64,000 nt of DNA from Kineosporiaceae bacterium (GTDB lineage Bacteria > Actinomycetota > Actinomycetes > Actinomycetales > Kineosporiaceae): the NCBI GenBank assembly GCA_016713225.1, contig JADJPO010000002.1:248001-312000 (forward strand), in the 5' to 3' direction. The position numbers were made by a program, and so were the translations under genes. A model generated the notes under the pieces. It was not told where the DNA came from, made no database searches, and saw nothing but the letters and a program-made list of their open reading frames with translations. Numbering within the stretch: the stretch's first letter is position 1; each line of letters opens with the position of its first letter. Below, in pieces: positions 26,191 through 35,250 of the stretch.

Positions 26191-27321
26191 ATGACCAGCA
26201 CCCGCTTCCTCGACCTGCACGCCATCCATCCCGTGCCATTCGCCCTGCTGAACCGGGATGACCTCGGCGCCCACAAGACGATGACGTACGCCACCCCACG
26301 GCTACGGGTATCCAGCCAGTGCTGGAAGCGCGCGATCAGAGAGCGCATCGAAGAAGACCTCGCCGCCCGCGGAGGCGATCCCGCGGTGCGCACCAAGCGC
26401 CTGGCCATCGGCATCGCCGACCTGCTGGCCGAGCGCGGCATGGCCCGCGAACTCGCCGACCTCGCCGGAGCCGACGTCGTGGCAGCACTCGGAAAGGCCA
26501 TCGACAAGGATCGCCGGACGGGAGAACTGATCTACCTCACCCGTTCCCAGATGAGCGAACTCGCCGACCTGGCCGCCGCCCGGATCGGCGACTATCAGGC
26601 AATCGTGGACGGCACTCGCAAGGCAACCAGAGGAGGGAAGAAGGCGACCGACACCGTGGTCGACGCGGCCGCGGCCGCGAAGGCCCTCGGGCAGGCACGC
26701 GGAACGGTCGCCCTCATGGGCCGCATGCTCACCGGCGTGGATGGCGGCACCGTCGACGGCGCTGTTTCTGTCGCCCACGCCTTCACCGTCCACACCGCCC
26801 GCGCCGAAGACGACTACTTCACCGCCGTCGACGACCTCAACCGTGTCGATGACCCCGGCGCCGGACAGATGGGAAACACCGAACACGGCGCAGGCGTCTA
26901 CTACCGGTACGCCAGCGTCGACGTGCGCGAGCTCCAGTCCAACCTGAACGACGACTCCGTCGCCCGGCTGCTCCTCGAGCTGTTCCTCACCGCCTTCGTC
27001 GAGACCGTGCCCGGCGCGAAGCGCCGCTCCACCGGCACCTACACATTGCCCGACTTGGTGTGTATCCAGGCCCGCACCCAGGCGCCCCGCAACTTCGCCG
27101 GCGCGTTCGAAGCCCCCGTGCGGGCCACATCCGATGGGCACTCCACCCCCGCACGCCAGCGCCTCGACGACTACGCGGCCCGGCAGGCCCGCGTGTTCGG
27201 CGACGGCGGACTCCAGAACGGCTGGGTCATGGACATCGATGAGAGGACCTACCCCGCCCTCGGGCAGCCCTCGAAACTCCCCGCCGCGGTCGCTGCCGCC
27301 CTGACCGCGGTGGGCCTGTGA
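26191..27321 (+). CDS. cas7e: Cascade backbone subunit Cas7e (Cse4/CasC)
   Basis: 376 residues, normal size. Six copies form the crRNA-binding backbone of Cascade. The start RFLDLHAIHPVPFALLNRDD is the family signature, and SSQCWKRAIRE and the RGTV/FQTNLN-like central RRM elements follow. AGGAG lies eight bases upstream of ATG 26191. The frame looks intact throughout. The stop overlaps the cas5e start (GTGA). Confidence 0.93.
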   Translation: MTSTRFLDLHAIHPVPFALLNRDDLGAHKTMTYATPRLRVSSQCWKRAIRERIEEDLAARGGDPAVRTKRLAIGIADLLAERGMARELADLAGADVVAALGKAIDKDRRTGELIYLTRSQMSELADLAAARIGDYQAIVDGTRKATRGGKKATDTVVDAAAAAKALGQARGTVALMGRMLTGVDGGTVDGAVSVAHAFTVHTARAEDDYFTAVDDLNRVDDPGAGQMGNTEHGAGVYYRYASVDVRELQSNLNDDSVARLLLELFLTAFVETVPGAKRRSTGTYTLPDLVCIQARTQAPRNFAGAFEAPVRATSDGHSTPARQRLDDYAARQARVFGDGGLQNGWVMDIDERTYPALGQPSKLPAAVAAALTAVGL

Positions 27322-28130
27322 CCGACCAGACCTACCCCACCAGCGACCACCCAGGCGCCCACCAGTCCGACCTGCCGGCCGGGCTCGTGCTGCACCTCGC
27401 CGCGCCACTCCAGGCCTGGGGAGGGGTCGCCGCCTACGAGACGTCCCGTCCGACCCTGCCCCACCCGTCGAAGTCCGGACTGGTCGGCCTGTTCGCCTGC
27501 GCCCTCGGCAGAGACCGCGACACCTTCCCCGATGACCTCGCAGCCCTCCAAGTCGCCGTGCGAATAGACGACCCGGGCCTGATCATCACCGACTATCACA
27601 CAGTCGGCGGCGCCAGCGCCGGTGGGGGAGTGCTGACCGCTTCAGGCGCGACACGCCGCGAGGCCATCGTGACCCGAAGGCAGTACCTGTCCGGGGCCCG
27701 GTTTACCGTCATCGTTGAAGGCGACTTCGATGTCCTGGACACGTTGGCTGCAGCCCTCGACGCGCCCCGATGGCCGCTGTTCTTGGGGAGGCGATCCTGC
27801 CCGCCGCAGACCCCGCCCCTGCTCACCAGCGGCATCGGCTGCGGACTCGCGCTCAGAACCGCCCCGCTGCCATCCGGGGCACCGAGGAACCGGGTCCGGG
27901 TCGTCTGGGACCTCGGATGCTCAGGAGCCGCAGGCCACCCAGACCTGCTCCCGGACCTTCCGATGTCCTATGCGCCGCGCCGCCGGGCACAGGGAATCCG
28001 GCAGGTCCTCGTCGAGGACATACCAGTGGACGGCCCACAGCGACCCCTCGCAACGAGCCATGAGAGCGAGGCACTGGAACACCTGGAGACGCTTCGCGCT
28101 CATTTCGAGGAAGGACCACGACGAACATGA
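27318..28130 (+). CDS. cas5e: Cascade subunit Cas5e (CasD)
   Basis: 270 residues. Cas5e caps the crRNA 5' handle. The N-terminal motif LVLHLAAPLQAWGG and the SGLVGLFACALGR segment are diagnostic. YHTVGG and RREAIVTRRQYL belong to the central part, and FLGRRSCPP forms the conserved Gly-rich loop. The frame is intact. GTG 27318 is coupled to cas7e; the stop overlaps the cas6e ATG. Confidence 0.93.
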   Translation: MTDQTYPTSDHPGAHQSDLPAGLVLHLAAPLQAWGGVAAYETSRPTLPHPSKSGLVGLFACALGRDRDTFPDDLAALQVAVRIDDPGLIITDYHTVGGASAGGGVLTASGATRREAIVTRRQYLSGARFTVIVEGDFDVLDTLAAALDAPRWPLFLGRRSCPPQTPPLLTSGIGCGLALRTAPLPSGAPRNRVRVVWDLGCSGAAGHPDLLPDLPMSYAPRRRAQGIRQVLVEDIPVDGPQRPLATSHESEALEHLETLRAHFEEGPRRT

Positions 28131-28803
28131 CCACAGCAACGACCTCGACAGGTGACGTCACGATCGGCGCCAGGCCAACGCCGTCCCTGTACCGGGTCGA
28201 AGTCAACCCCCGGAACTTGACGGCACGCCGGAACCTCGCCGACCCAGCCCAGATGCACCGACGGCTGATGAGCCTGCTCCCCGACGACCTGGGGGACACC
28301 CCGCGCGCAGCTGCCCGGCTGCTGTACCGGCTGGAGAAATCCCGCGAGCCAGTCCTCCTCGTCCAGAGCGGCATGCCCCTGGACTTCGACCGCCTCCCGG
28401 CCGGGTGGGCCCACCAGATAAGACAGGCCTCCCTAGCGGGCCTCCTACACACGCTTCAGGACGGGATGCAGCTGCAGATCCGTACCCGCGTATCGGCAGT
28501 GAAAGAGCGCGGGAAAGTCCTCCTGCGGGCCGGGCAACGCGTGTCGGTCCACCAGCCAGAGCTACGCGAGTGGTGGCGGCATCGTGCCGATGCCGCGGGA
28601 CTGCGCACGAACGACGACCTCGGGTGGAAGCTTCCCGAGAGAACATGATCTGCTCGTCGACTGGGGCCGCCTGGGCACCCGCCATCGTGGAAGGCATCGC
28701 CGCAGTTACCTCAGCGGAGGCACTATCGACGGCCATCATCGACGGTGTCGGCAAGGCCAGGGCCTACGGATTCGGTCTGCTGTCCGCGCGTCCCATGGCG
28801 TGA
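28127..28803 (+). pseudogene. cas6e: crRNA endonuclease Cas6e (CasE), frameshifted near the C terminus
   Basis: Cas6e cuts the repeat hairpin to release crRNA. The first frame (to 28648) has LYRVEVNPRNLTARRNLADP, a candidate catalytic His in AQMHRRL, and PARRLLYRLE-like strands. The family's last part, including the RNA-binding Gly-rich loop GKARAYGFGLLS, lies in another frame and ends at 28803. One missing base around 28635-28648 would restore ~225 residues, the normal length. The break removes the end of the second RRM domain. Last gene of the operon; the CRISPR array begins 88 bases downstream with no cas1 or cas2. Confidence 0.85.
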
Positions 28804-28890
28804 CACGACCAGAGGCCGCAGGTCCCACGCCCGACGGCTGGACTGAATGAAATCCCGAGCGCTCAGTCGCATCGCCGCAGGTCAAGAAGT
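28804..28890 (+). promoter_or_regulatory. CRISPR leader region
   Basis: The 87 bases between the cas6e stop and the first repeat are the only place for an array leader. The stretch is not AT-rich except for GGACTGAATGAAATCC, so the leader is short or the array is read from the cas operon promoter. The array's degenerate end is at the far side, which agrees with the leader being here. Confidence 0.5.
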
Positions 28891-30871
28891 GTCCTCCCCG
28901 CGCACGCGGGGGTCATCACGAGCCGACCCCCGGCGCCTTCGCCACCACCGGGTCCTCCCCGCGCACGCGGGGGTCATCACAGCTGCAGCGCGGCGGACGC
29001 CCGGGCCGCGGCGTCCTCCCCGCGCACGCGGGGGTCATCCCGTCTGCGGGCCGATCCCCTCGATACCGGTGAAGTCCTCCCCGCGCACGCGGGGGTCATC
29101 CCAGGGTCAGCACGTCTTTGTGTCCGGGCCGACCGTCCTCCCCGCGCACGCGGGGGTCATCCGTACAACCCCAACTTGAACGCGTGGGACTGGAAGTCCT
29201 CCCCGCGCACGCGGGGGTCATCCCTCCACGAAGGGCTGGGACGAAGGCACCAACCTGTCCTCCCCGCGCACGCGGGGGTCATCCCTGGAGGTAGTCGTCG
29301 ACGTTCAACCCGCCGACGTCCTCCCCGCGCACGCGGGGGTCATCCCCATGTCGATGTAGCTCTCATCCAGTCGTTTGGGTCCTCCCCGCGCACGCGGGGG
29401 TCATCCGCCGCCGAGCAGATCGAAGCCCGTCTAGAGGAGGTCCTCCCCGCGCACGCGGGGGTCATCCCAGCTTGCCCGGGGTCGTCGTCAGGCCGCTGCC
29501 GTCCTCCCCGCGCACGCGGGGGTCATCCCGGGAGGAGCGGCATGGGACGCTCGACGCGCTCGTCCTCCCCGCGCACGCGGGGGTCATCCCTGCTCGGCCA
29601 AGAGCGCCAACTCGTCGACCAAGTCCTCCCCGCGCACGCGGGGGTCATCCCAGCGGTTCGGTGGTGGTGTCGTGCAGCCCCTTGTCCTCCCCGCGCACGC
29701 GGGGGTCATCCCGCGACGAACGCCGCGATCAACGACGTGGTGACGTCCTCCCCGCGCACGCGGGGGTCATCCGGTCTGCACTCGACTGGTCAGCGACGCC
29801 ATGGTGTCCTCCCCGCGCACGCGGGGGTCATCCGAGCTACCTGCTCTCGATCCTGCGCATCGTGCAGTCCTCCCCGCGCACGCGGGGGTCATCCGCCGTT
29901 GCCGGTGGGCTGGGCGTATTCCTTGGCGTCCTCCCCGCGCACGCGGGGGTCATCCGGCCGTTCAGCTCGACGTCCAGCTGGAGATCCCGTCCTCCCCGCG
30001 CACGCGGGGGGCATCCCGCCTTGGCGATGGCCAGCTCCTCGAACCCACTGTCCTCCCCGCGCACGCGGGGGTCATCCCGACTGGGGCTTCAAATCCGAAT
30101 GGACGAACAAGTCCTCCCCGCGCACGCGGGGGTCATCCCCAGTCGTTGCAGCGGGCTGTCTCGGCGGCGATGTCCTCCCCGCGCACGCGGGGGTCATCCC
30201 AGCTTGGAGGGCACTGCAGGGGCACGCGTGGAGTCCTCCCCGCGCACGCGGGGGTCATCCCTCCGCCATCTGATCATGGCTCTAAAAGGGTCGTCCTCCC
30301 CGCGCACGCGGGGGTCATCCCTGCAGCAGCCGGATCGGGTTGTTGGTGTCGACGTCCTCCCCGCGCACGCGGGGGTCATCCCTACGCCATCTGCAATGGC
30401 GACGCCCGCAACAAGTCCTCCCCGCGCACGCGGGGGTCATCCCAACCCGCTATCGCGGGATCCGCACACGGACGATGTCCTCCCCGCGCACGCGGGGGTC
30501 ATCCCCGCCACGACCGGGTCGCTGTCCATCGCAGCGCGTCCTCCCCGCGCACGCGGGGGTCATCCCGGGCAGGCCACGGTCAGCCCGACCACGCCGACGT
30601 CCTCCCCGCGCACGCGGGGGTCATCCCAGGTATGCGAACGGCTCGTTGAAGTGGTGGAAGTCCTCCCCGCGCACGCGGGGGTCATCCGTACTTGGGTATG
30701 GGTGGCCAGGAGACGCGCCTGGTCCTCCCCGCGCACGCGGGGGTCATCCGTGCGAGGCGGGCAGCGCTATGCCGATGGTCTGGTCCTCCCGCGCACGCGG
30801 GGGGTCATCCCGAGTTCAAACCGCGGACGTCGAACAAGTACCTGTCCTCCCCGCGCACGCGGGGGTCAGCC
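28891..30871 (+). CRISPR. Type I-E CRISPR array, 33 repeats and 32 spacers
   Basis: The 28-base repeats start GTCCTCCCC and end GGGGGTCATCC. The internal palindrome CCCCGCG-CA-CGCGGGG forms the Cas6e hairpin. Repeat starts run from 28891 to 30844, nearly all 61 bases apart. Spacers are 33 bases except number 23 (32) and numbers 26 and 30 (34). The first two repeats end TCATCA. The repeat at 29989 has T to G. The repeat at 30783 has a lost C and an extra G, and the last one (30844) ends TCAGCC, so decay is at the right end. The orientation matches the cas operon. All spacers are different from each other by eye. Confidence 0.98.
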
Positions 30872-31136
30872 GAGCCGCCGCCACGCAGGTCCCCGGCGCC
30901 TCGGGCATCGGACAACGGGCTGCCGGCTGGGGCGACCTGGCCGAGCAGTGGGTCGAGCTCGACCGCCAGAAGCATCGCCTCGGCCTGCGCCTGCTCGGCG
31001 TTCGCTGTCGCGCGATGCAGCCAGCCGCGTACGGCGCCCACTAATGATCGCGATGGCGCAGCTGACGAACACATCTACTCACACATATGTTTGGTAAACC
31101 GCGATGGTGGCGCATCATGGCCGGATGGCGGGCGGG

Positions 31137-31402
31137 ATGAACAGGAGGCCTCAGCCCGAGCGGCTGGCCGTCCTGCTCTCGCGCGCTGGGGGACCGTCGA
31201 TCCCTGCCGCTTCGCCGCTCTCGGCACGTCACTGCTGGGTGGTCGATCCACCGGGTTGGCCTGGCCGTTGGCCCGGGTTGCTGCACCGATGGGCGCGCGG
31301 GGATGCCGGCTGGGTAGGTGAGGTGACGATGGCGGTCGTTCACGAGGGTCGCCAGATCGTCGTCCAGGCCAAGTGCCGGCCGCGATGCTCCGCCCGCTCT
31401 GA
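31137..31402 (+). pseudogene. Small element protein with a frameshift
   Basis: From ATG 31137 the frame reads MNRRPQPERLAVLL, then HCWVVDPPGWPGRWPGLLHR and GWVGEVTMAVVHEGRQ. This resembles a short conserved protein common on actinobacterial ICEs and plasmids (WPGLLxxWRR...GWxGxV). The expected ending VPAAMLRPL and a stop at 31402 lie one base out of frame. A single missing base near 31368 (AAGTGCCGG) would restore 88 residues. Function unknown. Earlier ATGs at 31104 and 31125 are possible. The preceding 265 bases after the array hold no gene I can support. Confidence 0.5.
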
Positions 31403-31460
31403 ACATGAACCCGTCCTTCCCCATCTGGCAGCAAACGTGCGCCCTGGGGTGCTTGCAGCG

Positions 31461-32063
31461 CTACTCGGTGACGCTGACGTGGACGTGGTCGTGGTGGCCG
31501 AAGGTGGGTCCGGTGCTGGGGTAGTAGCCGCCGCCGGTGTAGGCGCGCCAGCCCTCGGCGGCTCGGCGTTGGGACCAGATCCGTCCTTGCCAGATGACGT
31601 AGTCGATGTGTAGGGCGGTGGCGTTGTCGTGGAGCCAGTGGGCGAGTTGCCAGCCGCGGGCGGTGTCGGTGGGGTTGGGGTAGGTGCCGATGCGGCCGAT
31701 GGTGTAGTCGCAGGCGCGGCCTTTGGGGTGGTCGCTGCGGGGGTCTCCGCCGCGGGGTGACCAGCACGCGGCGGGCTGGTGTCCGAAGGTGGCCTCGATC
31801 TGGGTGTAGAGGTGGGCCAGGGTGGGCGTGACGCAGCCGCTGGTGCCGGAGGGATCTTGCACGCAGCGGCTGCTGTCTCCACGGTAACTCGCCGCCGGTC
31901 CGGGTTCGGGAAGGCAGGGCGCGCCGTCCAGGGTGGCCCCGGCCACGCACGGCACCACGCCACCACCAGCCGGGGACGCCGCGTGGTAGGCGACGGCGAG
32001 GGCGGGCAGCGCCACAGCAGGTAGCGCGACAAGAAGCACGAGGACGACGAGGGCGCGTTTCAT
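31461..32063 (-). CDS. Secreted protein with ARB_07466-like C-terminal domain
   Basis: 200 residues. An N-terminal hydrophobic segment (LVVLVLLVALPAVALPALAV) is a signal or anchor. The C-terminal half has SDHPKGRACDYTIG, a DNATALHIDYVIW segment and a final GHHDHVHVSV motif, as in the actinobacterial ARB_07466-type domain related to peptidoglycan-active M15-like folds. His and Asp positions could bind zinc. It is the last gene of the conjugation operon, overlapping the VirD4-like gene (ATGA), so local cell-wall remodelling for the transfer channel is a reasonable role. Confidence 0.75.
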   Translation of the reverse strand: MKRALVVLVLLVALPAVALPALAVAYHAASPAGGGVVPCVAGATLDGAPCLPEPGPAASYRGDSSRCVQDPSGTSGCVTPTLAHLYTQIEATFGHQPAACWSPRGGDPRSDHPKGRACDYTIGRIGTYPNPTDTARGWQLAHWLHDNATALHIDYVIWQGRIWSQRRAAEGWRAYTGGGYYPSTGPTFGHHDHVHVSVTE

Positions 32064-33838
32064 GATGCGGCGTCCAGTCCGGACGCGGTGGCGTGGATGT
32101 CGTCGGCGCGGGGTCCGTCCATCCAGGGCACGAGCCGGATGGGGGTGGGCCGGATCCCGGTGGCGAGCAGCAACGCGGTGAACTTGGGTAGGGCACGGAC
32201 TTGGTCGGCGGGCAGGGCGCGTTCGCGTCGGGTGGTGACCGAGGTCCCGCCGCCGCGGCCGTGGGTGCGGGTGCGGACGCGGGTGTCGGTCTCGCCGATG
32301 AGGCGGGAGATGTCGTCGGCGAAGGTGGGGTCGTCGATGCCGGCGCCGATGAGTTTGATGGTGGCGGCGGAGAACAGTTCGTCCATGCCGCCTTGTCCCC
32401 AGACGCGTCGTCCTTGGGCTCGGGATTGCAGGATGGTGATGGGGACGATGCCGCGTGAGCCGAGGTGGGAGTACAGGCGGGGGAGTTCGGTGATCCGGCA
32501 GATGTTGGCGGCTTCGTCCAGGACGGCGACCAGGGGTGGGTCGAGGCGTCCGGTGCGGGTGTGTTCGGCGGCGCGGACGGCGTCCAGGAGGAGGCGGTCG
32601 GCGAAGGCGGCGATCAGGGGGGCGGCGGATCCGGCGCCGTCTTGGGAGAGCAGGTAGAGGGTTTGGTGGGAGCGGACGAAGTGGGCGGGGTCGAACAGGT
32701 CCAGGCCGGGGCGGGGGGTGACCCAGGCCATGATGGCGGGGTCGGACAGGCAGGCGGCGGCGGCGCGGGCGGTGGCGTAGACGCCTTCGCGGGTTTCGTG
32801 GGCGCCGTGGGAGCGGCCGGTCATGACGTCGGCGAGTTGGGTGAATCCGTTGCGGGCCAGGATGGTGCGGGGTTCGACCGCGGAGATCGAGGTCAGCCAG
32901 GTGGCGACCTTGGCCAGGCCGGCGCCGGACAGGGCGGCGGCGAGGATGAGGGCGGTGAGGAGGTCTTCGGCGTCGCGGTCCCAGAAGTCGCTGGTTTCGG
33001 CGCGGCGGATCTCGTGCAGGAAGTGTCCGGCGAGGCGGCGGGCGTCGGCGAGGGTGTCGATGCCGTCCAGGGCGTCCCACGCGAAGTCCTGCCGGGTGCG
33101 GGTGACGTGTTGCGGGTCGAACGTCCAGACCCGTTCGCGGGTGTCGCGGCCGCGCAGGGCGGCGGTGAGGTCCCAGACGTCGGCCTTGTTCGAGGTCACC
33201 ACCACCGCCCCGGGCGCCTCCAGGATGGCGGGCACGGCCAGGCAGGTGGTCTTACCCGACCGGGGCGCGCAGATCGCCAGGACGACGTCCTCCCACGTGG
33301 CCCGCAGCAGCGGCCCGCGCCGCGCGGAGCCGAACCGTCCCAACGGAACCCCCAGATCGGACGGCGCCAGCCTCGTCCGCCCCCGCAGCGAAGGCCGCAG
33401 CCGGGCCACGTGCTGCAGCGCCGCTCGCCCGGGTAGCAGGTGCGCGTACTGGGACCGGCTGCCGTAGCCCTCCCGCGGGGGATGCCGGCGCCGCCACCAC
33501 GCCACCCCGACCGCGATCGCCAGCACCACGGCGGCGGCGTAGGCGACGGCGAGGACGACGACCGCCCACGCCGGGACGCCGCCCCAGATCCCTGCCGGGC
33601 CGGTGCCGTGAGCCAGTGCCCGCAGCGTGGCCCCGAGACCTGGGCCGAAGCCGTGGTCGGCCAGCAGGGAGAGGCTGCATCCGGCGGCCCACACGACGGT
33701 GCCGGCGGCGGTGGTTGCGGCGGCGGCGATCCCGGCCAGGACGAGCAGGTCGGTCCAGGCGTCGCCGCTGCCGAGGAGTCCGCCGAGGGGGCCGTCGGGG
33801 CTGGAGGTCCGCCGGGTCCGCGGCACGGTGGTGGTCAT
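32060..33838 (-). CDS. Type IV coupling protein, VirD4/TraG family
   Basis: 592 residues. Two N-terminal membrane segments (~30-60 and ~95-125) are followed by a SR-motif-like SRSQYAHL and a RecA-type motor with Walker A CAPRSGKTTCLAVP (~190) and Walker B LVAVLDEAANI (~435). It would recruit the relaxase-DNA complex to the secretion channel and pump DNA. Overlaps of four bases with both neighbours show translational coupling. The frame is intact. Confidence 0.9.
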   Translation of the reverse strand: MTTTVPRTRRTSSPDGPLGGLLGSGDAWTDLLVLAGIAAAATTAAGTVVWAAGCSLSLLADHGFGPGLGATLRALAHGTGPAGIWGGVPAWAVVVLAVAYAAAVVLAIAVGVAWWRRRHPPREGYGSRSQYAHLLPGRAALQHVARLRPSLRGRTRLAPSDLGVPLGRFGSARRGPLLRATWEDVVLAICAPRSGKTTCLAVPAILEAPGAVVVTSNKADVWDLTAALRGRDTRERVWTFDPQHVTRTRQDFAWDALDGIDTLADARRLAGHFLHEIRRAETSDFWDRDAEDLLTALILAAALSGAGLAKVATWLTSISAVEPRTILARNGFTQLADVMTGRSHGAHETREGVYATARAAAACLSDPAIMAWVTPRPGLDLFDPAHFVRSHQTLYLLSQDGAGSAAPLIAAFADRLLLDAVRAAEHTRTGRLDPPLVAVLDEAANICRITELPRLYSHLGSRGIVPITILQSRAQGRRVWGQGGMDELFSAATIKLIGAGIDDPTFADDISRLIGETDTRVRTRTHGRGGGTSVTTRRERALPADQVRALPKFTALLLATGIRPTPIRLVPWMDGPRADDIHATASGLDAAS

Positions 33839-35250
33839 GGCAGGGCTGCGGGGTCGGTGTCGTAGAGCGCGGCCTCGTCCCCGACCAGCGTCATCTGGAC
33901 GGGGATCCCGGGTCGGTCACCGGCTTTGAGGAGGTAGTGGCCGCGGGCGGGGTGGTGTCCGGTGCCGGTCCAGGTCGCGGCCGAGGACCAGGACGCGACG
34001 AGGTGGCGTTCGGTGGAGGTGAGGTGGCGTAGGGCGTTGACGTGGTCGAGTTCGCGGTCGCTCATCGCGGTCAGGGCGGTGATGGCGCAGCGGTCGAGCA
34101 GGCCGCGGGCCTTGGCGCGGTCGGTGTCGTCGGCGACGGCGGCGAGGTCGTCCAGGGAGTGGGTGAGCATCAGGTGCGCGACGCCCTTGTGGCGGTAGAT
34201 CCGGGTCAACGCATCGGCGTGCTCGACCAGGGCGGGTGAGCCGCGCAGGGCACGCCACATCTCATCCAGCACCGCCAGGTAGCGCCGCGGCGCCGTCCCG
34301 GTGACGCGGGTCAGGGCCGTGGTGGCGTCGATGACGGCGTGCCCGTGCGACCAGGTCGCCAGCATCGCGGCGGCCATCAGGGCATCGGTGGTGGCGGTGA
34401 TCGCGGACAGGTCCACACACACGATCGGCGCCGTCAGGTCCAACGGTGTCGTGGTCGCGGCATCGAAGACCCCCTTCAGGGGGCCTTCGAGTAGCCCGTA
34501 CAGGGTCCGCCGCAACGGCGTGGTCTCGCGCTCGAACCGGGCCACATCGACCTGGCACGCCGCGACCAACGGCGCCGGCGCCGCGGTCAGGACGGCGAGC
34601 ACGTCACCCACCGTCGGCTGCCCACCCCCCCCGAGATCCCCGGACCCGAGGTCCCCGGACCCGGTGTGGGTCAACGCATCCAGCGCGGCACCCAGGACGG
34701 CGGCCTCCCAGTCCGCGACCGGCCCGCCCCGCAGCAGCGCACACAAGGCGGTCAGGGTGCCCAGGCGGTGGCCGCGGATCTCGGCCAGCAGCCGTCGTCG
34801 TTCGGTCGGGTCGACGTGGGGGAGGGCGTGGGTGAGGGGGCCGGCGTCCAGGGGGTTGATCCGGTCCAGGCCACGGCCGATCCGGATCACCTGCCCCCCG
34901 GCGGAGCGGGTGATGGGGACGTATTCGCCTTTGGGGTCGCCGAGGATGAGAACACCTGTCCCGGCGGCCATCAGCCCGCGGATGATCCGTTTGGCGAGGC
35001 TGGTCTTGCCGGCGCCGGGGGCACCCAGGACCATCATGCCGAGGTTGGTGACCAGCCCGGCCTCGTGCCAGGCGAACGGGTCACAACACACCGGCTCACC
35101 GGTGTGGGCGTGGTGCCCGACCGGCACCCCCACCCCCGGCGCCCCCGACCCCGCCCCGAACGGGAACAACCCCGCCACCTGGGTCGTGGTCCCGGCGAAC
35201 GCCCACGGCCCCGGATCCACCCCCGCATCCATGAACGCAGGCGGGGTCAT
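33835..35250 (-). CDS. VirB4-like conjugation ATPase
   Basis: 471 residues. It is a type IV secretion motor with Walker A LGAPGAGKTSLAKR (~75), LGDPKGEYVPI and Walker B RRYLAVLDEMWRAL (~330), plus the MLTHSLDDL and RCAITALT elements typical of TraC/VirB4 proteins of actinobacterial ICEs. ATG 35250 is preferred over GTG 35259 because it overlaps the stop of the upstream gene (ATGA). A short Gly-Ser-Asp duplication (SGDLGSGDLG) lies near 200. Confidence 0.88.
   Translation of the reverse strand: MTPPAFMDAGVDPGPWAFAGTTTQVAGLFPFGAGSGAPGVGVPVGHHAHTGEPVCCDPFAWHEAGLVTNLGMMVLGAPGAGKTSLAKRIIRGLMAAGTGVLILGDPKGEYVPITRSAGGQVIRIGRGLDRINPLDAGPLTHALPHVDPTERRRLLAEIRGHRLGTLTALCALLRGGPVADWEAAVLGAALDALTHTGSGDLGSGDLGGGGQPTVGDVLAVLTAAPAPLVAACQVDVARFERETTPLRRTLYGLLEGPLKGVFDAATTTPLDLTAPIVCVDLSAITATTDALMAAAMLATWSHGHAVIDATTALTRVTGTAPRRYLAVLDEMWRALRGSPALVEHADALTRIYRHKGVAHLMLTHSLDDLAAVADDTDRAKARGLLDRCAITALTAMSDRELDHVNALRHLTSTERHLVASWSSAATWTGTGHHPARGHYLLKAGDRPGIPVQMTLVGDEAALYDTDPAALP

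Noticed and set aside
28919..30843. Self-targeting spacers within this window
   Set aside because: No spacer could be matched to the window by eye; a proper alignment search would be needed, so nothing is claimed.
28847..31097. Long open frames through the CRISPR array (repeating SSPRTRGSS / VLPAHAGVI peptides)
   Set aside because: They are produced by the 61-base repeat period and repeat sequence; they have no start context or family, and differ in all frames.
32465..33436. Gly-rich plus-strand frame opposite the VirD4-like gene
   Set aside because: Almost pure Gly/Val/Ala shadow of the Ala/Thr/Pro-rich opposite strand.
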